From: Chaenocephalus aceratus
Taxonomy: Eukaryota > Chordata > Actinopteri > Perciformes > Channichthyidae
NCBI GenBank assembly: GCA_023974075.1
Contig: JAMFTG010000057.1
Coordinates: 22,501 to 86,500, forward strand
Direction: 5' to 3'
Length of the DNA: 64,000 nt
The translations under genes were made by a program, and so were the position numbers. Positions 11,761-24,475 of this stretch are shown here, piece by piece (the first letter of the stretch is position 1; each line of letters begins with the position of its first letter). The notes below the pieces were generated by a model, which worked only from the letters and a program-made list of their open reading frames with translations, searched no databases and had not been told where the DNA came from.

Positions 11761-12748
11761 ATGGACGCTGAATCTAACTAGAGCTCTCGTCCACAGAAAA
11801 GAATGTGTGCCAGAGAACCTGCGTCCCTGAACAATAAGCGACCTCATGGCAGCTTGTGCTCTGTCATAGACTGGTGACAACAATGCGCCCAAGCTGCCCC
11901 TGCTTAAGAGAGATAGCAGCAATACCCAGGCCGTAGACCTATGCCACGGGAAGGAGACGGCAAAGAGAGAAAACGATGAACTGGGTCGAAGGTTGAATAC
12001 CTAAGCAAATTATTCCCGAACATAAACATTTATATCTTAATTAAAATGTGTCCAGCTAATAGTATGTATGCATGCATGACATGGCAAAGACTTTGGTGGA
12101 CAACGTTGTATCATCAGAATTAGGCGATTTTCACTCACTCCTCAAAGCTATCTTTGTAGTTTTCTGGTAGTATACTTGTTGTATATTTACTGATTCAAGG
12201 CGTACTCACTAAATGTATCCAAAGCACGAAGATGTCTCACTATTTTAAGAAATACATCTTTGATTCAAAAGTTGGAGAAATTGGTGTCGAGCCTCCATCA
12301 ATATGAATTATTGTTGATGATGGCCAACACGACTCAAACAAGATGCAAGCTGTAGGATATTGGACTTTCCATTTCAAATGTAAATACACTACCAACATAT
12401 TGCCAACAAGTCAATATTCTCCTTAAATACTCCTTCATCAGCTGGATCACATTCACACTCACTAAATCACATTCATTCATTACTTTATAGCATTATTTTA
12501 TTTTCAATATATCTTCACAAGATGACACAAACATACCGATTCAAATTAAAGAAATGTAAATACAGAAAACGGAATAAGGGACCATCCTACCCATCTTGCT
12601 GTTCCACAAATAGTATACATAATGTTTGTTTGCATATAAGTTCATCTAATTCACACACATTTAACAAATAAATAAATATCATCATTGCACCCTAATTTGG
12701 CAATGAGCCCTCTCCGATGTTACCTCTCATTGCTTTATCTCTTTTAAG
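11761..12748. other. AT-rich sequence, nothing recognised
   Basis: AT-rich intron sequence with no coding signal and no clear repeat boundary. Confidence 0.45.
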
Positions 12749-12752
12749 TTAA

Positions 12753-13424
12753 AGGGCACCTATCATGCTATTTTTAGGCAATAGCATAGGTCTCTCAGAT
12801 ATATCAAAATATATAAAAAACCTGTCTATGAAGTGTTTTGCTCAAAATACCAAACAGATCACCCATTCTAGCCATGCCTCATATCCCTCTATTTCACTTC
12901 CTGTTTCTAAAGTGCTGATTTTGGGTATAAAGCTTTACAAAAAGCTCATGCGGGACCCGGCAGCTACTGTCTAGACTAAATGCTGCCGTGATGAAACACC
13001 ATATCATGGATTATCAAGGATCTGAAACAGTCTGGAGCTCAAAGGCTTTCTCTCTTGCCGGTTATACCACAAGGTGAGTTCCTTTTTACTTCCTGCTTCT
13101 TCACACACATGCTCTCCAGTACAGGTTAGCTCTGAGTGTTAGCGATGCTAATGTGAACACCGACCATATTACGTCCAAAGCAGTCGGGCATTGTTTCTGA
13201 TAGCAACGTTTCTGATTGGCCCGTGGGTCCACATTTCAGATATTACGTCATATCGGACGCAAATCTGGATCAGCTCCGTTGTTCCCCGTTTTTAGAGATT
13301 TGGGTACGGAGGAAAGGAGAGAGGGTTTTGTTTTCTGACGCTGCGTGAGTTCCCTGACACACCGGGGACACATGTTGATGTATGAAATACATCACAAAGT
13401 GCATTTTGCATGATAAGTCCCCTT
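12753..13424 (+). mobile_element. TTAA-flanked non-autonomous DNA transposon, copy 2
   Basis: TTAA at 12749-12752 and 13425-13428. Ends are AGGGCACCTATCATGC and, reversed, AGGGGACTTATCATGC. It aligns end to end with 1991-2633 in reverse orientation, including the shared cggacgcaaatctggatcag segment. This is the most complete copy in the window. Confidence 0.85.
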
Positions 13425-13428
13425 TTAA

Positions 13429-13835
13429 GTTCATGTCCAAGAGAATCATACCTTTCCCAAAATATGACAGCAAACTTTGACAAAGAAGTTTTGTTTGTTT
13501 TCCACGAGTTATGATGGAAAAACTCCCGGCATCTCGCCCCCCGGCTCAGCTGTGTCTGATTGTCTTTTAGCCGTCTTTGTTTCACCGTCACTTATTATCG
13601 TTTTCTGGCTCTTGTTGATTTCTCTCTCTCCCATCATTTGTCCTCTTCCTCCTCCTTCACCCCTCTTGTCTTCTCCTCTCTTCCCTTCATCCCGACAGGC
13701 GTAGTAATTCCCTCTCCACCGCGGCGTCTAAATGATTTCATCCTCCCTCGCCTCCGTCTTCTCCTGCTAATGATGTGCCTCGTTCCATCACACTTTGATG
13801 TGGACTACCACAGTCTGCTGCACTGCGTGTGTGCG
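13429..13835. other. Pyrimidine-rich stretch, no gene recognised
   Basis: Bases 13600-13750 are rich in CT, for example tcctcttcctcctccttcac, followed by cgacag and stop-containing frames. It resembles a pyrimidine tract and 3' splice site, but no exon follows that I can support. Confidence 0.4.
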
Positions 13836-14083
13836 TGTGTGCGTGTGTGTGTGTGTGTGTGTGGCCTAGCATTGTGGGGACCTACATCTGTTTACATAGT
13901 CACGTGTGGGGACTCGCCTCCCTTATGGGGACAAATTGGAGGTCCCCATGAGGGGAATCATTAATTTTATGGTGAAGACTTGGTTAGGGTTAGGCATGTG
14001 TTGGTTATGGTTAGGATAAGTCTCCAGGAAATGCATGTACAGTAAGTCAATGTAATGTCCCCTGAAGTGATGTATACATGGTG

Positions 14084-14115
<32 letters not shown>

Positions 14116-14118
14116 GAG
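13836..14118. repeat. GT-flanked fish repeat with ggggac motifs, copy 1
   Basis: Between GT arrays at 13836-13862 and 14080-14114 lies a block with tgtggggac, cttatggggacaaa, ggtccccatgagggg and ggttagggttagg. A near-identical copy, also bounded by GT arrays, is at 55664-55934. Confidence 0.8.
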
Positions 14119-14235
14119 GAATAATGTGTGAGCAGTAAGAGGGAGAAAAAAACATGAGCATTTTATACACAAGCACTCGTTTTGCCGTGTGCTTCCTGTG
14201 ATTTTTGAACCCCTCTCCTGTCTAACGACGCAGAC

Positions 14236-14291
14236 GTGATCTCTTGAACGTGATTTCTTGAACGTGATTTCTTGAACGTGATCTCTTGAGC
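14236..14291. repeat. 14-bp tandem repeat, 4 units
   Basis: The unit GTGATTTCTTGAAC is repeated four times with T/C and A/G changes. Confidence 0.9.
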
Positions 14292-14867
14292 GCTCCTCAG
14301 GCGCCGTCGGCAACACTGACATCCCACAATACTCTGCTCTCCTTCTACTGTTTTCAGAGCAGTGTAATCATTGTTGCGTTATGCCGTCCCTCTCTGTTCG
14401 TCTCGGAGATTTCCCCTCTCTACTTACGCTCGTTTGTGTTGCCTTGTGTTATTTATATATAAATTAATACTGTAAAAATGCGTATTACATGCATGGATGC
14501 CTTCTCGAAAATCTGTCCCTATAGCAGATGAGCGGCACACAAATCCATTAGTCGACAGTATCGGAGTACATTTACTCAAGCATTATACAACATTGAGGTC
14601 CTTTTATTATACTTGAATATTTGTATTTCCTGTTACTTTAGAGCAGCTTGGGAGCTACTCTAAAAATGACCAAGTCAAAATTATCTACCTGCATAAAAAA
14701 TGCTGACGCGTTCAGGTGAAACAGCGGTGCAATTTTTGATGCGAGTGAATCAACCTCAACATCTTCCCGAATTGGGTATGGCACATACATTTAGCGACTG
14801 GTTCGAGTAAAGCAAAGTCTTGAAAGTGTTTGGCCCGGCTAAAGTAACTGGATGGCCTACCTGCCTG

Positions 14868-15033
14868 TCAGCCTTCCATCGGGGCACAGACTGATCTCGT
14901 GCCCTCATTGGTCATGTGCGCGTTCGTGTGTGTTGGGGGAGGGGCTCTGTGAGGAAGGGGCAGATTCGTTCCGGTTGTGTATTTTCAAATTCTAGCGATC
15001 TCAAGCTGGTTTCTCCAAATTACCTACCCCACC
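14868..15033 (-). repeat. Interspersed repeat ending at TTAA, copy 1
   Basis: It shares about 165 bases with 18981-19146, including gccctcattggtcatgtgcg, ttgggggaggggctctgtga and aattacctaccccacctt next to TTAA. Read in reverse, the end AGGTGGGGTAGGTAATTT resembles a DNA-transposon terminus. Part of the same block recurs at 19865-19925. Confidence 0.65.
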
Positions 15034-15037
15034 TTAA

Positions 15038-15566
15038 ATGTCTTATAAAAATCCAGATTACAAACACCAATTATATTTAATATATTTGTATATATTTATG
15101 TTAATATAAGTTTCAGTGCATGTAAATCTGCAGAGGCCAAAATCCCTGTGTTCCCTCCCACACACACATCTCTTAAATACACACATCCAAAGTTTGTATG
15201 TACCTGCTAACACACATAAATACACACACACTCACATACACTAACTTACCGGTCCACGAACTGACAATACTGCTGATAAATTATATAAACAGGCACCTCA
15301 TATGCATATTTCTCCCTGGCAAAACTCATATCCACACATAGTTGCTTACTAATGCCCCTCCCCCCCCCATCACAACTCCCAAACACACTTTAGTTAACAC
15401 GTAATGAAAATCCACCTCCGTAATAAAACAAAACACTTAACTACACACAACAACAACGTTTTGATTAACACGCTATCACACCTTCATACTTTTACACACA
15501 CACACCTGACCCCCCGAGGCTCTCTACAAGGTTAAAGCGCTGTGCACAGAGGGACCATACAGGCAG

Positions 15567-15603
<37 letters not shown>

Positions 15604-16947
15604 TAATGGATATGCTACAAACTCCTATTAGGGCAGCGGCGGTGACAAATGCTTCTCATTCACTCATTAGGCCACTGGCTGTTGGGGGGGGGGGGAAGCT
15701 TATTGGTTTTTAAACAGCCATGTAATCCATTTCCTTATTGGAGATAAATAAGATGCCGTCCACAGAGGGTTTGTTTATGGACGCATTAAACACGGACGCA
15801 GCGACAAAAAGGACAATGGATTAAACCTTGGGGAGACGAGGGGAAGCAAATAGGGGTCGAGTTTGAATATATAACACTTAGCTCAGATCAAAATTAATTT
15901 AAATAGTCGAACGAGATGCAAAAAGACATGCATATTTTTTCAGGTAGGAAACTTCTTAAAGTCGTCACGTCTGTCCGGGTCAAATCGATCACTTAAGCAT
16001 TTAATCATTTTATTATATTTCTTTATTTCATATGCAGATTGCCCTCTGATTGAGGACACACTTGATTAGAACGATTTACACGAGGGTCGTCCTCCTATTC
16101 TCGAATATTTTCAATATCTAAAGGTCACTGTCTCCCTTTCTGCTGCTTCGACAAAGAAAAATGAAATATGCTTTTAATTTCCTTATTCTAAAATCTAAAA
16201 TACATCATCTCAAAATGTCAGAGCCAAAATGAACGCTTGTAGTGGATTACTTGATAAGCAAATTGCATAAATCTGTTTTCATTCGAAGAGACAGATTTTC
16301 AATTTTTTTTAAGACATAAAATACAATTTGTTTTACGAAGGTTTCAAAAAGCGAGTCCTCCTATCCTCAATTCTCCTTTTACCTCATAACATCACTCCTT
16401 TCCAGTGTGGCTGTTTCCACAAAGGCATAGCAATCATTTAAAGGGAAAAATGGAGTGTCTGGGTGAAAGTGGGAGGAAATAGAGGTATCACGGAGCTCTT
16501 GACAAGAAAATGGAAGAGAGGGAGTTTCATCTCTGCAGACCGACTGCCCTCTGACCCCTCATCGATCTCCCTCCAGTATCCTCAGCACTTCACAGGTTAA
16601 TAACTCCTGATGCTATCCCTCCACTGGCAGCCCAATTTCAGCCGTCTGAGGGGGAGGAGGGGGAGTTTATACCCGGGTCTGCTGACTGCCCCTCCGGGGA
16701 ATCAGTCCTCCGGGTGAAGCAGTCCTTCAAACAGCCACTAAACCTCGCTCTGGGAGAAAGAAGCTCCTTCATCCGGAGACCCAGAGCCTCCACCGAGGAG
16801 ACGACAGCCAAGGCTCCCTGAGAAAAATAAGGTTTTCTTATCCAGTCGATATTTGCTTCCAACCCTGAACGTCTGTCTTTCACCGATTGGCTTCAGACAA
16901 AAGAGACGCGCTGTCCTTAACCATTTTTTCACTTTCACTTAATAAAT
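15038..16947. other. Intron sequence with a GT microsatellite
   Basis: It contains (GT)n at 15570-15602, ACACA-rich sequence at 15160-15500 and a poly-G run near 15685-15696. The open frame at 16638-16938 on the minus strand has no family resemblance. Nothing else recognised. Confidence 0.45.
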
Positions 16948-16955
16948 GGACTAAA

Positions 16956-17521
16956 CACATGTGTCAAACTCGAGGCCCGGGGGCCAAATCCGGCCCTTGG
17001 TGGATTTAATTTCGGCCCGCAGGATAATTTCTAATTACTGTTAGATCTGGCCGCCGGTATATTGCACGCACACCTTCACTCCACCTGAGGGTCTCCTCCG
17101 CTCAGAGCCGGACCCCAAACATTGATGACCTTGCACCGAGATGAGACGCCAAGTATCTGAGCTAGAATCAGAGCAGCACACTGAGTTCAATGGATGCTTC
17201 CTTCTGCACTTTCTCTCACGACAACAGGACATGTTTGGTTTTTCTCTGAGGGGAATAGTTTTGTTGAAGCTGTGTTGGCCTGAGGGGAAATGTACTCATA
17301 AGAAATGACTCTGGAGAAGCTGCAGATAGAGCCATGAGAAATGAATGCAGCTGATTATTTAATGTTGTTTTTATAGGCAATCATTTAAGCTTTGTTAGTT
17401 CCAGGTTTAATATGTGCAATAAGTTCATTTCAATAAGTTCTGCAATAAACATTGAACCAGTCCGGCCCTCGACTAGAACATCTTTTAATTTTGGCCCACT
17501 GTGTTTGAGTTTGACCCGCCT
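16956..17521. mobile_element. hAT-like element remnant
   Basis: The ends read GTGTCAAACTCGAGGCCCGG on the left and, reversed, GGCGGGTCAAACTCAAACAC on the right, a familiar hAT-type terminus. Flanks GGACTAAA (16948-16955) and GGACTAGA (17522-17529) match at 7 of 8 positions, as expected of a hAT target-site duplication. The interior has no long open frame. Confidence 0.7.
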
Positions 17522-17579
17522 GGACTAGATCCTAGAGTAAAGGAGCCCTTTTATGGTTATTTAGGGTCTTATCAGTATG

Positions 17580-17790
17580 TAGTGTCTCTACATGTCTCCA
17601 TGCTTTAATGTTCAAAGAGCTCTGTATTCTTCTCATACTGCCTGTGCTGCAGCACCTCTTTTCACCCTCTGTCTGAAACCAGAGCCCAGTCTGCTCTGAT
17701 TGGTTAGCTGGCCGGCTCTGTTGTGATTGGTCAACCGCTTAGAGATGTCCCGCCCCTAGAGAGTGTTACATAGTGATGTCCCTATGTTCA
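17580..17790 (-). repeat. Single-unit relative of the 8.6 kb element
   Basis: This is the reverse complement of 8640-8870, with the same GC-box-like and CCAAT-like stretches. It contains only one copy of gtagagacactacatactg, where the 8.8 kb locus has a minisatellite. Confidence 0.8.
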
Positions 17791-17799
17791 GGAAGTAAA

Positions 17800-18980
17800 C
17801 AAAGGACAAAGGGAAACCCCAAACACACAACAGGGTCTATTTAACTGATGTGTAGCAGAGGGGGAAAGTGTGAGGAAAGCATGCCACAGTTGTAAGGGGG
17901 GGGGGGGTCATTAATAAGCAAATGTGTGTAGAAATGTGCATGTTTGTACACTACTGTATCTGTGTTTATGTGTTTGCTTAAAAGTGCATAGGGTAAGTGT
18001 TTTTGTGGCGCTGTTAAACAAACAATATGTTTTATGTGTTATTATGGAGGATTTTCATTACTCGTAAGCCATAGTGTGGTTCTAGAGTGTGTTCGGGTGA
18101 GAAAAGAGGGTCACGTGCGGGGGGTGTGGGGTCATTGAGAAGCACATGTGTGTTTCGTCAAGTAGAAATATGCATATATCTTCATTTCATGTCCTTTCGT
18201 AGACCATTGAGTGAGTGTAGGTGAGAGAAGTGTGTGTGTGTGAGGCCTAAATTAAACCGTGCATTAGCGTCTGTGGGTGGGTATGAAACTGTTGTTACTG
18301 GTGTGTAAGTGGTTTATGTTCGGAAGTTATTTACGTCCCGTTAGGCCCGCAGTAAAAGAGCAAATGATGAGTCACTGACTTTGTGACTTGAGCTTAATTG
18401 TGCCCACACACTTAGGATCATAACGGCCCCCGTTGTTGAGCCTCTCAGGTCTCAGTCCAACGGATCGGTGTGTGTGTGTACCGGCTCAAAGGTGTGAGGC
18501 ACTGTGTGTGTGTTTATAGTGGCGATTAATCCACTGTTTGTTTACCTGGCATCACATATTGTCGGTCCCAGGGGGGCCAGGTGGTCGCTACCCTCGCAGG
18601 TTGGATTTAATGCGTCTAGCTTTAGCATGTGGGCGCAGCGGGGACGACGGATCAGTGTTAATGAACGTTTTAATCATCTCGCAGAGCGCCGGAGCCTGCT
18701 GGGTGTCAGCTCGAGATAAATACGGAGAAGCACTTCAGGGGGGGGTGGATTCCCATGCGAGGCGTCTCATGGCTCAAAGGCAATCGTTAGTTTGACCCAC
18801 TGGCTTTTTGTTAGTACTTGATAGCACAGACATTGAATGAAATGTGCTTTCCATATAAAGTGCTTTAAAGAAAATATATAAATGGTCGTGCTCAGGTGGT
18901 GTGCACACTAAAACACTTGATCGAGAAGACATTTTACTTTACTCAAGCTTGTGGACGGCGGATGTTGAATTATGGATGAC
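17800..18980. other. GT-rich intron sequence
   Basis: A poly-G run lies at 17897-17908, and degenerate TG-rich sequence extends to 18500. No coding or element signal supported. Confidence 0.45.
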
Positions 18981-19146
18981 TAGCCTTCCATCTGTGCACA
19001 AACTCGTCTCGTGCCCTCATTGGTCATGTGCGCGTTCGTGTGTGTTGGGGGAGGGGCTCTGTGAGGAAGTGGCAGATTCGTTCCGGCTGTGTATTTTCAA
19101 ATTCTAGCGCACTCGAGCCGGTTCTCCAAAATTACCTACCCCACCT
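18981..19146 (-). repeat. Interspersed repeat ending at TTAA, copy 2
   Basis: Closely matches 14868-15033 over its whole length and likewise ends at ccaccttTAA. Differences are scattered substitutions. Confidence 0.65.
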
Positions 19147-20070
19147 TTAAGTATGACACAAATACATTAAAGTATCTTAATCTCTTGAATGAACTAACAT
19201 TAAAGCTATTCATTTCGAGCAAGTCAACTCTCCCCAAGTCCACTTCGATTCAAAGGACAGTAGCTAATGAAGACTTAACCGTGTATAAGTACACAAAAAC
19301 ACCAAAGATAATTCTCATTTAAGTCGATAAAGTCACTGTCTGTTTCTAGAGGTCATGCACTTTCGCTATCCCTAGTAACAGGCGTAAAAAGCTTAAAGAT
19401 TGAAAGCTTATTGATCTGTTTTTAGCTGCACTTGTTGCCGCTAAGTGTTATTTCCTCAAGGATTTGTCAGGTAGTTTGTAACTGTCTCGAAGTTGTTTTC
19501 TGAATTCATTTCCGCCTTTAAATATAAACGTTATTCCTTAGAAAAGCCCAAACAGGTAGATCTAAGTATCAGCTGAGATCTCCCACTTGTTTCCACTTCT
19601 TTATGAAATCATCTTCATGAGGATCAGGCAGAGCTTAGAGAGGCAGCGAGGGATTTGCACTCTTTCCAGCGAGCCGAGGCATTGTGTGCAACATTTGAGA
19701 GCCAGTCAATTTAAGGAGTCTCATATTTGTGCTGTGTGAGAGACTGGATTAAGGGAAGAGAGGAGAGGAGTGTCTGAGGAGAGAGGAAAGGGAGGGAGGA
19801 AACATCCAGGTGATGCATCTGGAGATTCACCAGCTGCTGTCTTGCCTCAGGGTGTTTTTCAATCACACACGAACGCGCACATGACCGATGAGGGCACGAG
19901 ATCACTTTGTGCACAGATGGATATGTCCTCCTCTCCATCCTGCAATCACACTGGTCTACATGCATGGGGGACTGTGCGTGTTTTGCAAGATTAAACCACT
20001 TTCTAAACTAGCATCTCTCTTTTCAATCAATCACATTTTACTTCTACAGGCCAATATCACAATCATCTTA
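19147..20070. other. No gene; short repeat fragment at 19865-19925
   Basis: The reversed block at 19865-19925 (gaacgcgcacatgac-gatga, then gggcacgaga) belongs to the family at 14868 and 18981. The rest shows no recognised feature. Confidence 0.45.
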
Positions 20071-20690
20071 CCCCTAGATTCCACCGGGTCCGTCTGCGCC
20101 GCGTTACGGCTGCGCTGCCGCGTTCACAGCGATCACGGCCACTCTAGTCAATGGGTGCTATTCCACCAGACGCGCCGCGTTACGGCTAGAACGCGTCCCA
20201 GAAGCGTCTCGGCGCTGGGCTCCGCTAAAAATAGGATGCAATTCTATTTTCGACGTGAGGCGAGGCGTTGCATAGCGCCGGGCAGGAAGTGGAATGGTCA
20301 GAGCATCCATTAAATCCCCAAAATAAACTAATTTGCAGACCCTATCCCTCCGTAGTCTTTCAAGTAGGAATGCCAGCGTTCTCCTCCGGTTTACAGGCAC
20401 TGTGTCAATTATATATAAAATAATTATGATGATGAACGAATTTTTTACCACTAAAATACAGCAACACATCTTTGATTCATGTCGTTTATAACTGGAATAT
20501 TACAATTATTATTAACTTTGTCTGTACAAAGTAGCCTGTCCAGGAAATATGCCCAAATCAACAAAAACTGCGAGCCGGCACACAAGACGCTCCGCTTCCG
20601 AAACGCTTCTGAAACGCGCCCGGAGGGTTATGACGCTGGAGGACCAAAACCGTGGCGCAGACGGACCCGGTGGAATCCCGGGTTAGGGGG
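20071..20690. mobile_element. MITE with ccaccgggtccgtctgcg ends
   Basis: Inverted ends read CCCCTAGATTCCACCGGGTC on the left and, reversed, CCCCTAACCCGGGATTCCAC on the right, both leading into cgggtccgtctgcgcc. Length is about 620 bases. The inner part is GC-rich near both ends and AT-rich in the middle. Superfamily unresolved. A palindromic mini-version is at 45157-45209. Confidence 0.75.
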
Positions 20691-21221
20691 CTTTACAGTG
20701 GGTGCTGCATACGACACCCTCTGTCCACAGACTCTCGTAGGGATTAAATATTAAAAATGTTTGAGGTAACAATAAATGTGTTTAGTAAAACAAAACAAAA
20801 TGAAAAAAATGAAAAAAAACTAATGGCAGTATGGAAAAAGTGCCAGTCGATATGAGAGAAGACTCCGACTAGTTTAGGGCTTAAAAACTCAAATATGGGA
20901 CTTGTCAGACTTGACTTGGGACTTAAGTGCAAAAATACTTAATTGTGAATTCTTAAACAATGATTTGGTCCCACCTCAAATTGACAGTGCCAGGATAAGA
21001 GCGCAACTATCAAAACCAAAACGATTAATCATCAAGAAAAGTTCACAGTGTAAGAAACATGTTGGCAATAACTCAGAAGTGAAAGAAGACACATCATTTG
21101 TTGGACAGGACTAATGTACTGTCATTCCACTCTGAGGCAGGCAGTGTTGTATTGATTGTTTGACTTTAGACTTAATTGTAACTTGGAAAACAATTAATTA
21201 TCCAGTTGTGATGCATTGTGA
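20691..21221. other. No recognised feature
   Basis: AT-rich sequence without coding or repeat boundaries that I can support. Confidence 0.4.
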
Positions 21222-22365
21222 CAGTTGGTGATGTAAAAGCACACACATCCTTTACTCACTCAAGAGAGTACAGATACTCGTGTTTAAAAATACTCTGGTA
21301 AAAGTAGAAGTACTGACTAAACTTCTTTACTCAAGTGAAAGTAAAGAGGCTTTGAAGTGTACTTCAGTAAAAAGTACCCATAACTAGCAGCTGCTTTAAA
21401 GAGTACCTGACCTCCCTTTCTATTAATAGAACAATGATGTCATTGTTAGCTAATGAATGTTTCCATGCTGAACAACGGCAACATGACAACGTTTCCATTG
21501 GTCCCTCTTCTTTAGAGAGACCAGGAAGTGATGGATACACGGATCGTGTTCCAACCAATAGGCACGCAGTGACTCTAAAGAATAATGACCACGCCACCAA
21601 CACACATTCAGACTAAAGGAACCAGCTGTTTGGGAAATGAGAGAAGTAGAAGTAGTACAGGTATTTGAGTCAACATGTAGAAGTGAAAGAAAGTAGAAAG
21701 AGTAAGAAGAAGAAATACAGGTATTTTTGTTCAACATGTAAGAAGTAGAAAGTACAGGTATTTGAGTTCAACATGTAAGAAGTAGAAAGTACAGGTATTT
21801 GAGTTCAACATGTAAGAAGTAGAAAGTACAGGTATTTGAGTTCAACATGTAAGAAGTAGAAAGTACAGGTATTTGAGTTCAACATGTGAGAAGTAGAAAG
21901 TACAGGTATTTGGGTTCAACATGTAAGAAGTAGAAAGTACAGGTATTTGGGTTCAACATGTGAGAAGTAGAAAGTACAGGTATTTGAGTTCAACATGTAA
22001 GAAGTAGAAAGTACAGGTATTTGAGTTCAACATGTGAGAAGTAGAAAGTACAGGTTTGGGTTCAACATGTGAGAAGTAGAAAGTACAGGTATTTGAGTTC
22101 AACATGTAAGAAGTAGAAAGTACAGGTATTTGGGTTCAACATGTAAGAAGTAGAAAGTACAGGTATTTGGTTCAACATGTGAGAAGTAGAAAGTACAGGT
22201 ATTTGAGTTCAACATGTAAGAAGTAGAAAGTACAGGTATTTGAGTTCAACATGTAAGAAGTAGAAAGTAAAAAGTCGTCAGAAAAATAAGTAGTAAAGTA
22301 CTGATACCAGAAACATGTACTTAAGTACAGTAACGAAGTATTTGTACTCCACTACTTCCCACTTG
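21222..22365. mobile_element. hAT-like non-autonomous element with internal minisatellite, copy 1
   Basis: It aligns with 33041-34008: the same cacacatcctttact start region, the tggatacacggatcgtgttc middle, a 37-bp tandem array, and an end with gtatttgtactccactac. Unlike copy 2, its outer ends are decayed and I find no clean 8-base duplication. Confidence 0.75.
21631..22274. repeat. 37-bp minisatellite, about 16-17 units
   Basis: The unit joins aagaagtagaaagtacagg and tatttgagttcaacatgt. Variants include gtgagaag for gtaagaag, tttggg for tttgag and a few short deletions. The array sits inside the hAT-like element. Confidence 0.95.
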
Positions 22366-23165
22366 ATGTGTTTCACTAAGTACAGAAGGATGGTTTAAGG
22401 CTAAGAGGGACTTTTTTCAAAGGAGTGTTTTGTTACAACAGCACATGAATGTCTGGAAAACTGACCCGCTGATGTCCTCATCTCACCGCTGTTGCAATGC
22501 ACTCTGGGTAGCAGGCTAAGGCTTACAAGGACCGTTTGGACCGAGGGGATATTAATCAGAGCGCTCTGTGACAGCCCACCTACGCTGCGTCCCACACACA
22601 GAGCTGATAATGAAACCGTAGCAGCATCTGTCTCTGTTGTCCTCTCCGGCTTGTTAACATTTGGGAAGGACGTGAGCTCTTAAAGGGAGAGTTTGGATTG
22701 TGTGAAGTGGGGTTATATGAGGGGAGCTCTGTCTTTCCAGTTGAATATTTAGTTTTTTTTTGGCTACAGTTAAAGCTATGAGAATAAAAGTTGGAGATGT
22801 TGTGGGAATGTAATAGAGGAGATATCATCTGTAAATGATTGAGCAATGAAGGTGGAAAGGGCACAGTTTGGAGGCTTTCTGACGGGGAACTGAGGCTGTA
22901 ATATATCCATTTATCTCTCTTTACACCCACCAGACTCCATTGAAAAAACAGTAATTTTACCTGACAGAACACAGGAGTTTCTGGTGTATCGCTGCCTTGA
23001 TTAGTTAGTAAGTGTGTGTTATATGTGACTTTCTGTTAATCCATCATAACATAAAAAACACAAACTAACCCATCAAGCCATTGGTGCACCAGAAATGCCT
23101 GTTTTTTGCGACTTAAATTGACGGTTCTTTTCGATGGAGTTTGGTGGCTTTGAAGACAGCCTAAG
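22366..23165. other. No recognised feature
   Basis: Intron-like sequence; the open frame at 22580-22972 on the minus strand shows no family features. Confidence 0.45.
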
Positions 23166-23167
23166 TA

Positions 23168-23485
23168 CCGTACTTTTCGGACTATAAAGCGCACCTGCAT
23201 ATAAGCCGCAGCAGCTAAATTGTCCGTCTGTCTTGCTCTCGTTCTGTCTCTCGGTTCCACTTTGACTTTGGCGCGCTACCTGTCTCACTCTTTTCCGGCC
23301 TCCAGCTTTTCCTGCTGGAGCCCGCCGCTTAGAGGTGGCGGGCGCGGACCGGTCATAGAGCCCATAGAGTTAAAGGTGGTTAATTTTACCTGTAAAATCC
23401 ATAGATTTAGGAGGTTCCCTAGTGGCCGTTAGCTGTATAAAAAAAATGGGGAAAAAAGTCGCGGTTTATAGTCCGAAAAGTACGG
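23168..23485. mobile_element. MITE with ccgtacttttcggactataa ends
   Basis: Inverted ends CCGTACTTTTCGGACTATAA match at both sides, with TA at 23166-23167 and 23486-23487. Length is 318 bases. TA target sites and this terminus fit a Tc1/mariner-type non-autonomous element. Confidence 0.85.
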
Positions 23486-23487
23486 TA

Positions 23488-24471
23488 TATTACAGCTTCA
23501 GTTGTGGCAAAGAAAGTGAAAGAAAATACTTTAAATATAGCACAAACATTTTAGGTAGGTTATCTTCTCCGTCGATTTCGCCAAACTGGAGGCAAGTCGA
23601 CTGCTATCTACTGTATGTGATAAATATGGATATGTACCTCTGAAAACCTCACTTTAAATCATCCAAACTATTCTCCTTATGTATTTACTTGTACAAGAAA
23701 GTTCTGAATTCTTCTCCCTTTCTTTTTTTAATCTAGAAGAAGCAGCATGATGTTGTGTTGTTGCTTGGACTTTAAAGTCTCCATATGGTATATTGAAATA
23801 GCAGCATCAGTAAAAACTGAGACCCTCTGGTGAATTTAAAAGGACATTTAAAACACATAAACCGCGGCAGATGCTTCAGACGTAGGGTTTGAATAAATGA
23901 GTTTGAGTGTTGAAGGTAATTTTGATGTTCATTCCTTCAGACAGCCGGTCAGTTGAATCCCTGAATGTTTCTTTCTGTTGCGTTTCCACAATGTTTGATT
24001 CCAGGTTGTAAATCAGAGCCAGCTTAACGTCTTCAAACACTTTTCTTTTTTTTCTGAGTTTTTCCTGACATTTGATGCGCTGCTCGGGTTAATTACCACA
24101 AAGCGAATGTACAATGAGATCAATCACACTGTCAGTTTGACAGGTCGTGATAGATCTCGTAATCAATTGAATGACTAGATGACTGTCAAAACAATCGTTG
24201 GATAAACAGTCTTTGTTGTTGAGCATACATTTCACTTTCTGCACAATATGCGGGTAAAACCAATGAAACCCTCGTGTTTACCGCAGTCCTTAGTTGTCTC
24301 GATAAAACAGATGTAAGCAGGTTATGTTTCAATAAGTTATTCAGTTAACAAGACTTGTTTCTCTTGTCCACTGCAACTCACATTTGTGTTGTTTTCCAAT
24401 GCATAAAGTCCCGCCTCAGTACAGACAGGATGCCATCATTCCTTTACTGCAAACCAAACAAACAGAAACAC
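23488..24471. other. No recognised feature
   Basis: AT-rich intron sequence, no coding evidence. Confidence 0.45.
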
Positions 24472-24475
24472 TTAA

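Noticed and set aside
13560..13964. 134-residue open frame
   Set aside because: It runs from a pyrimidine-rich tract into a GT repeat and a known interspersed repeat.
21636..22270. CRISPR array
   Set aside because: The 37-bp units are tandem with no unique spacers, in a vertebrate genome.
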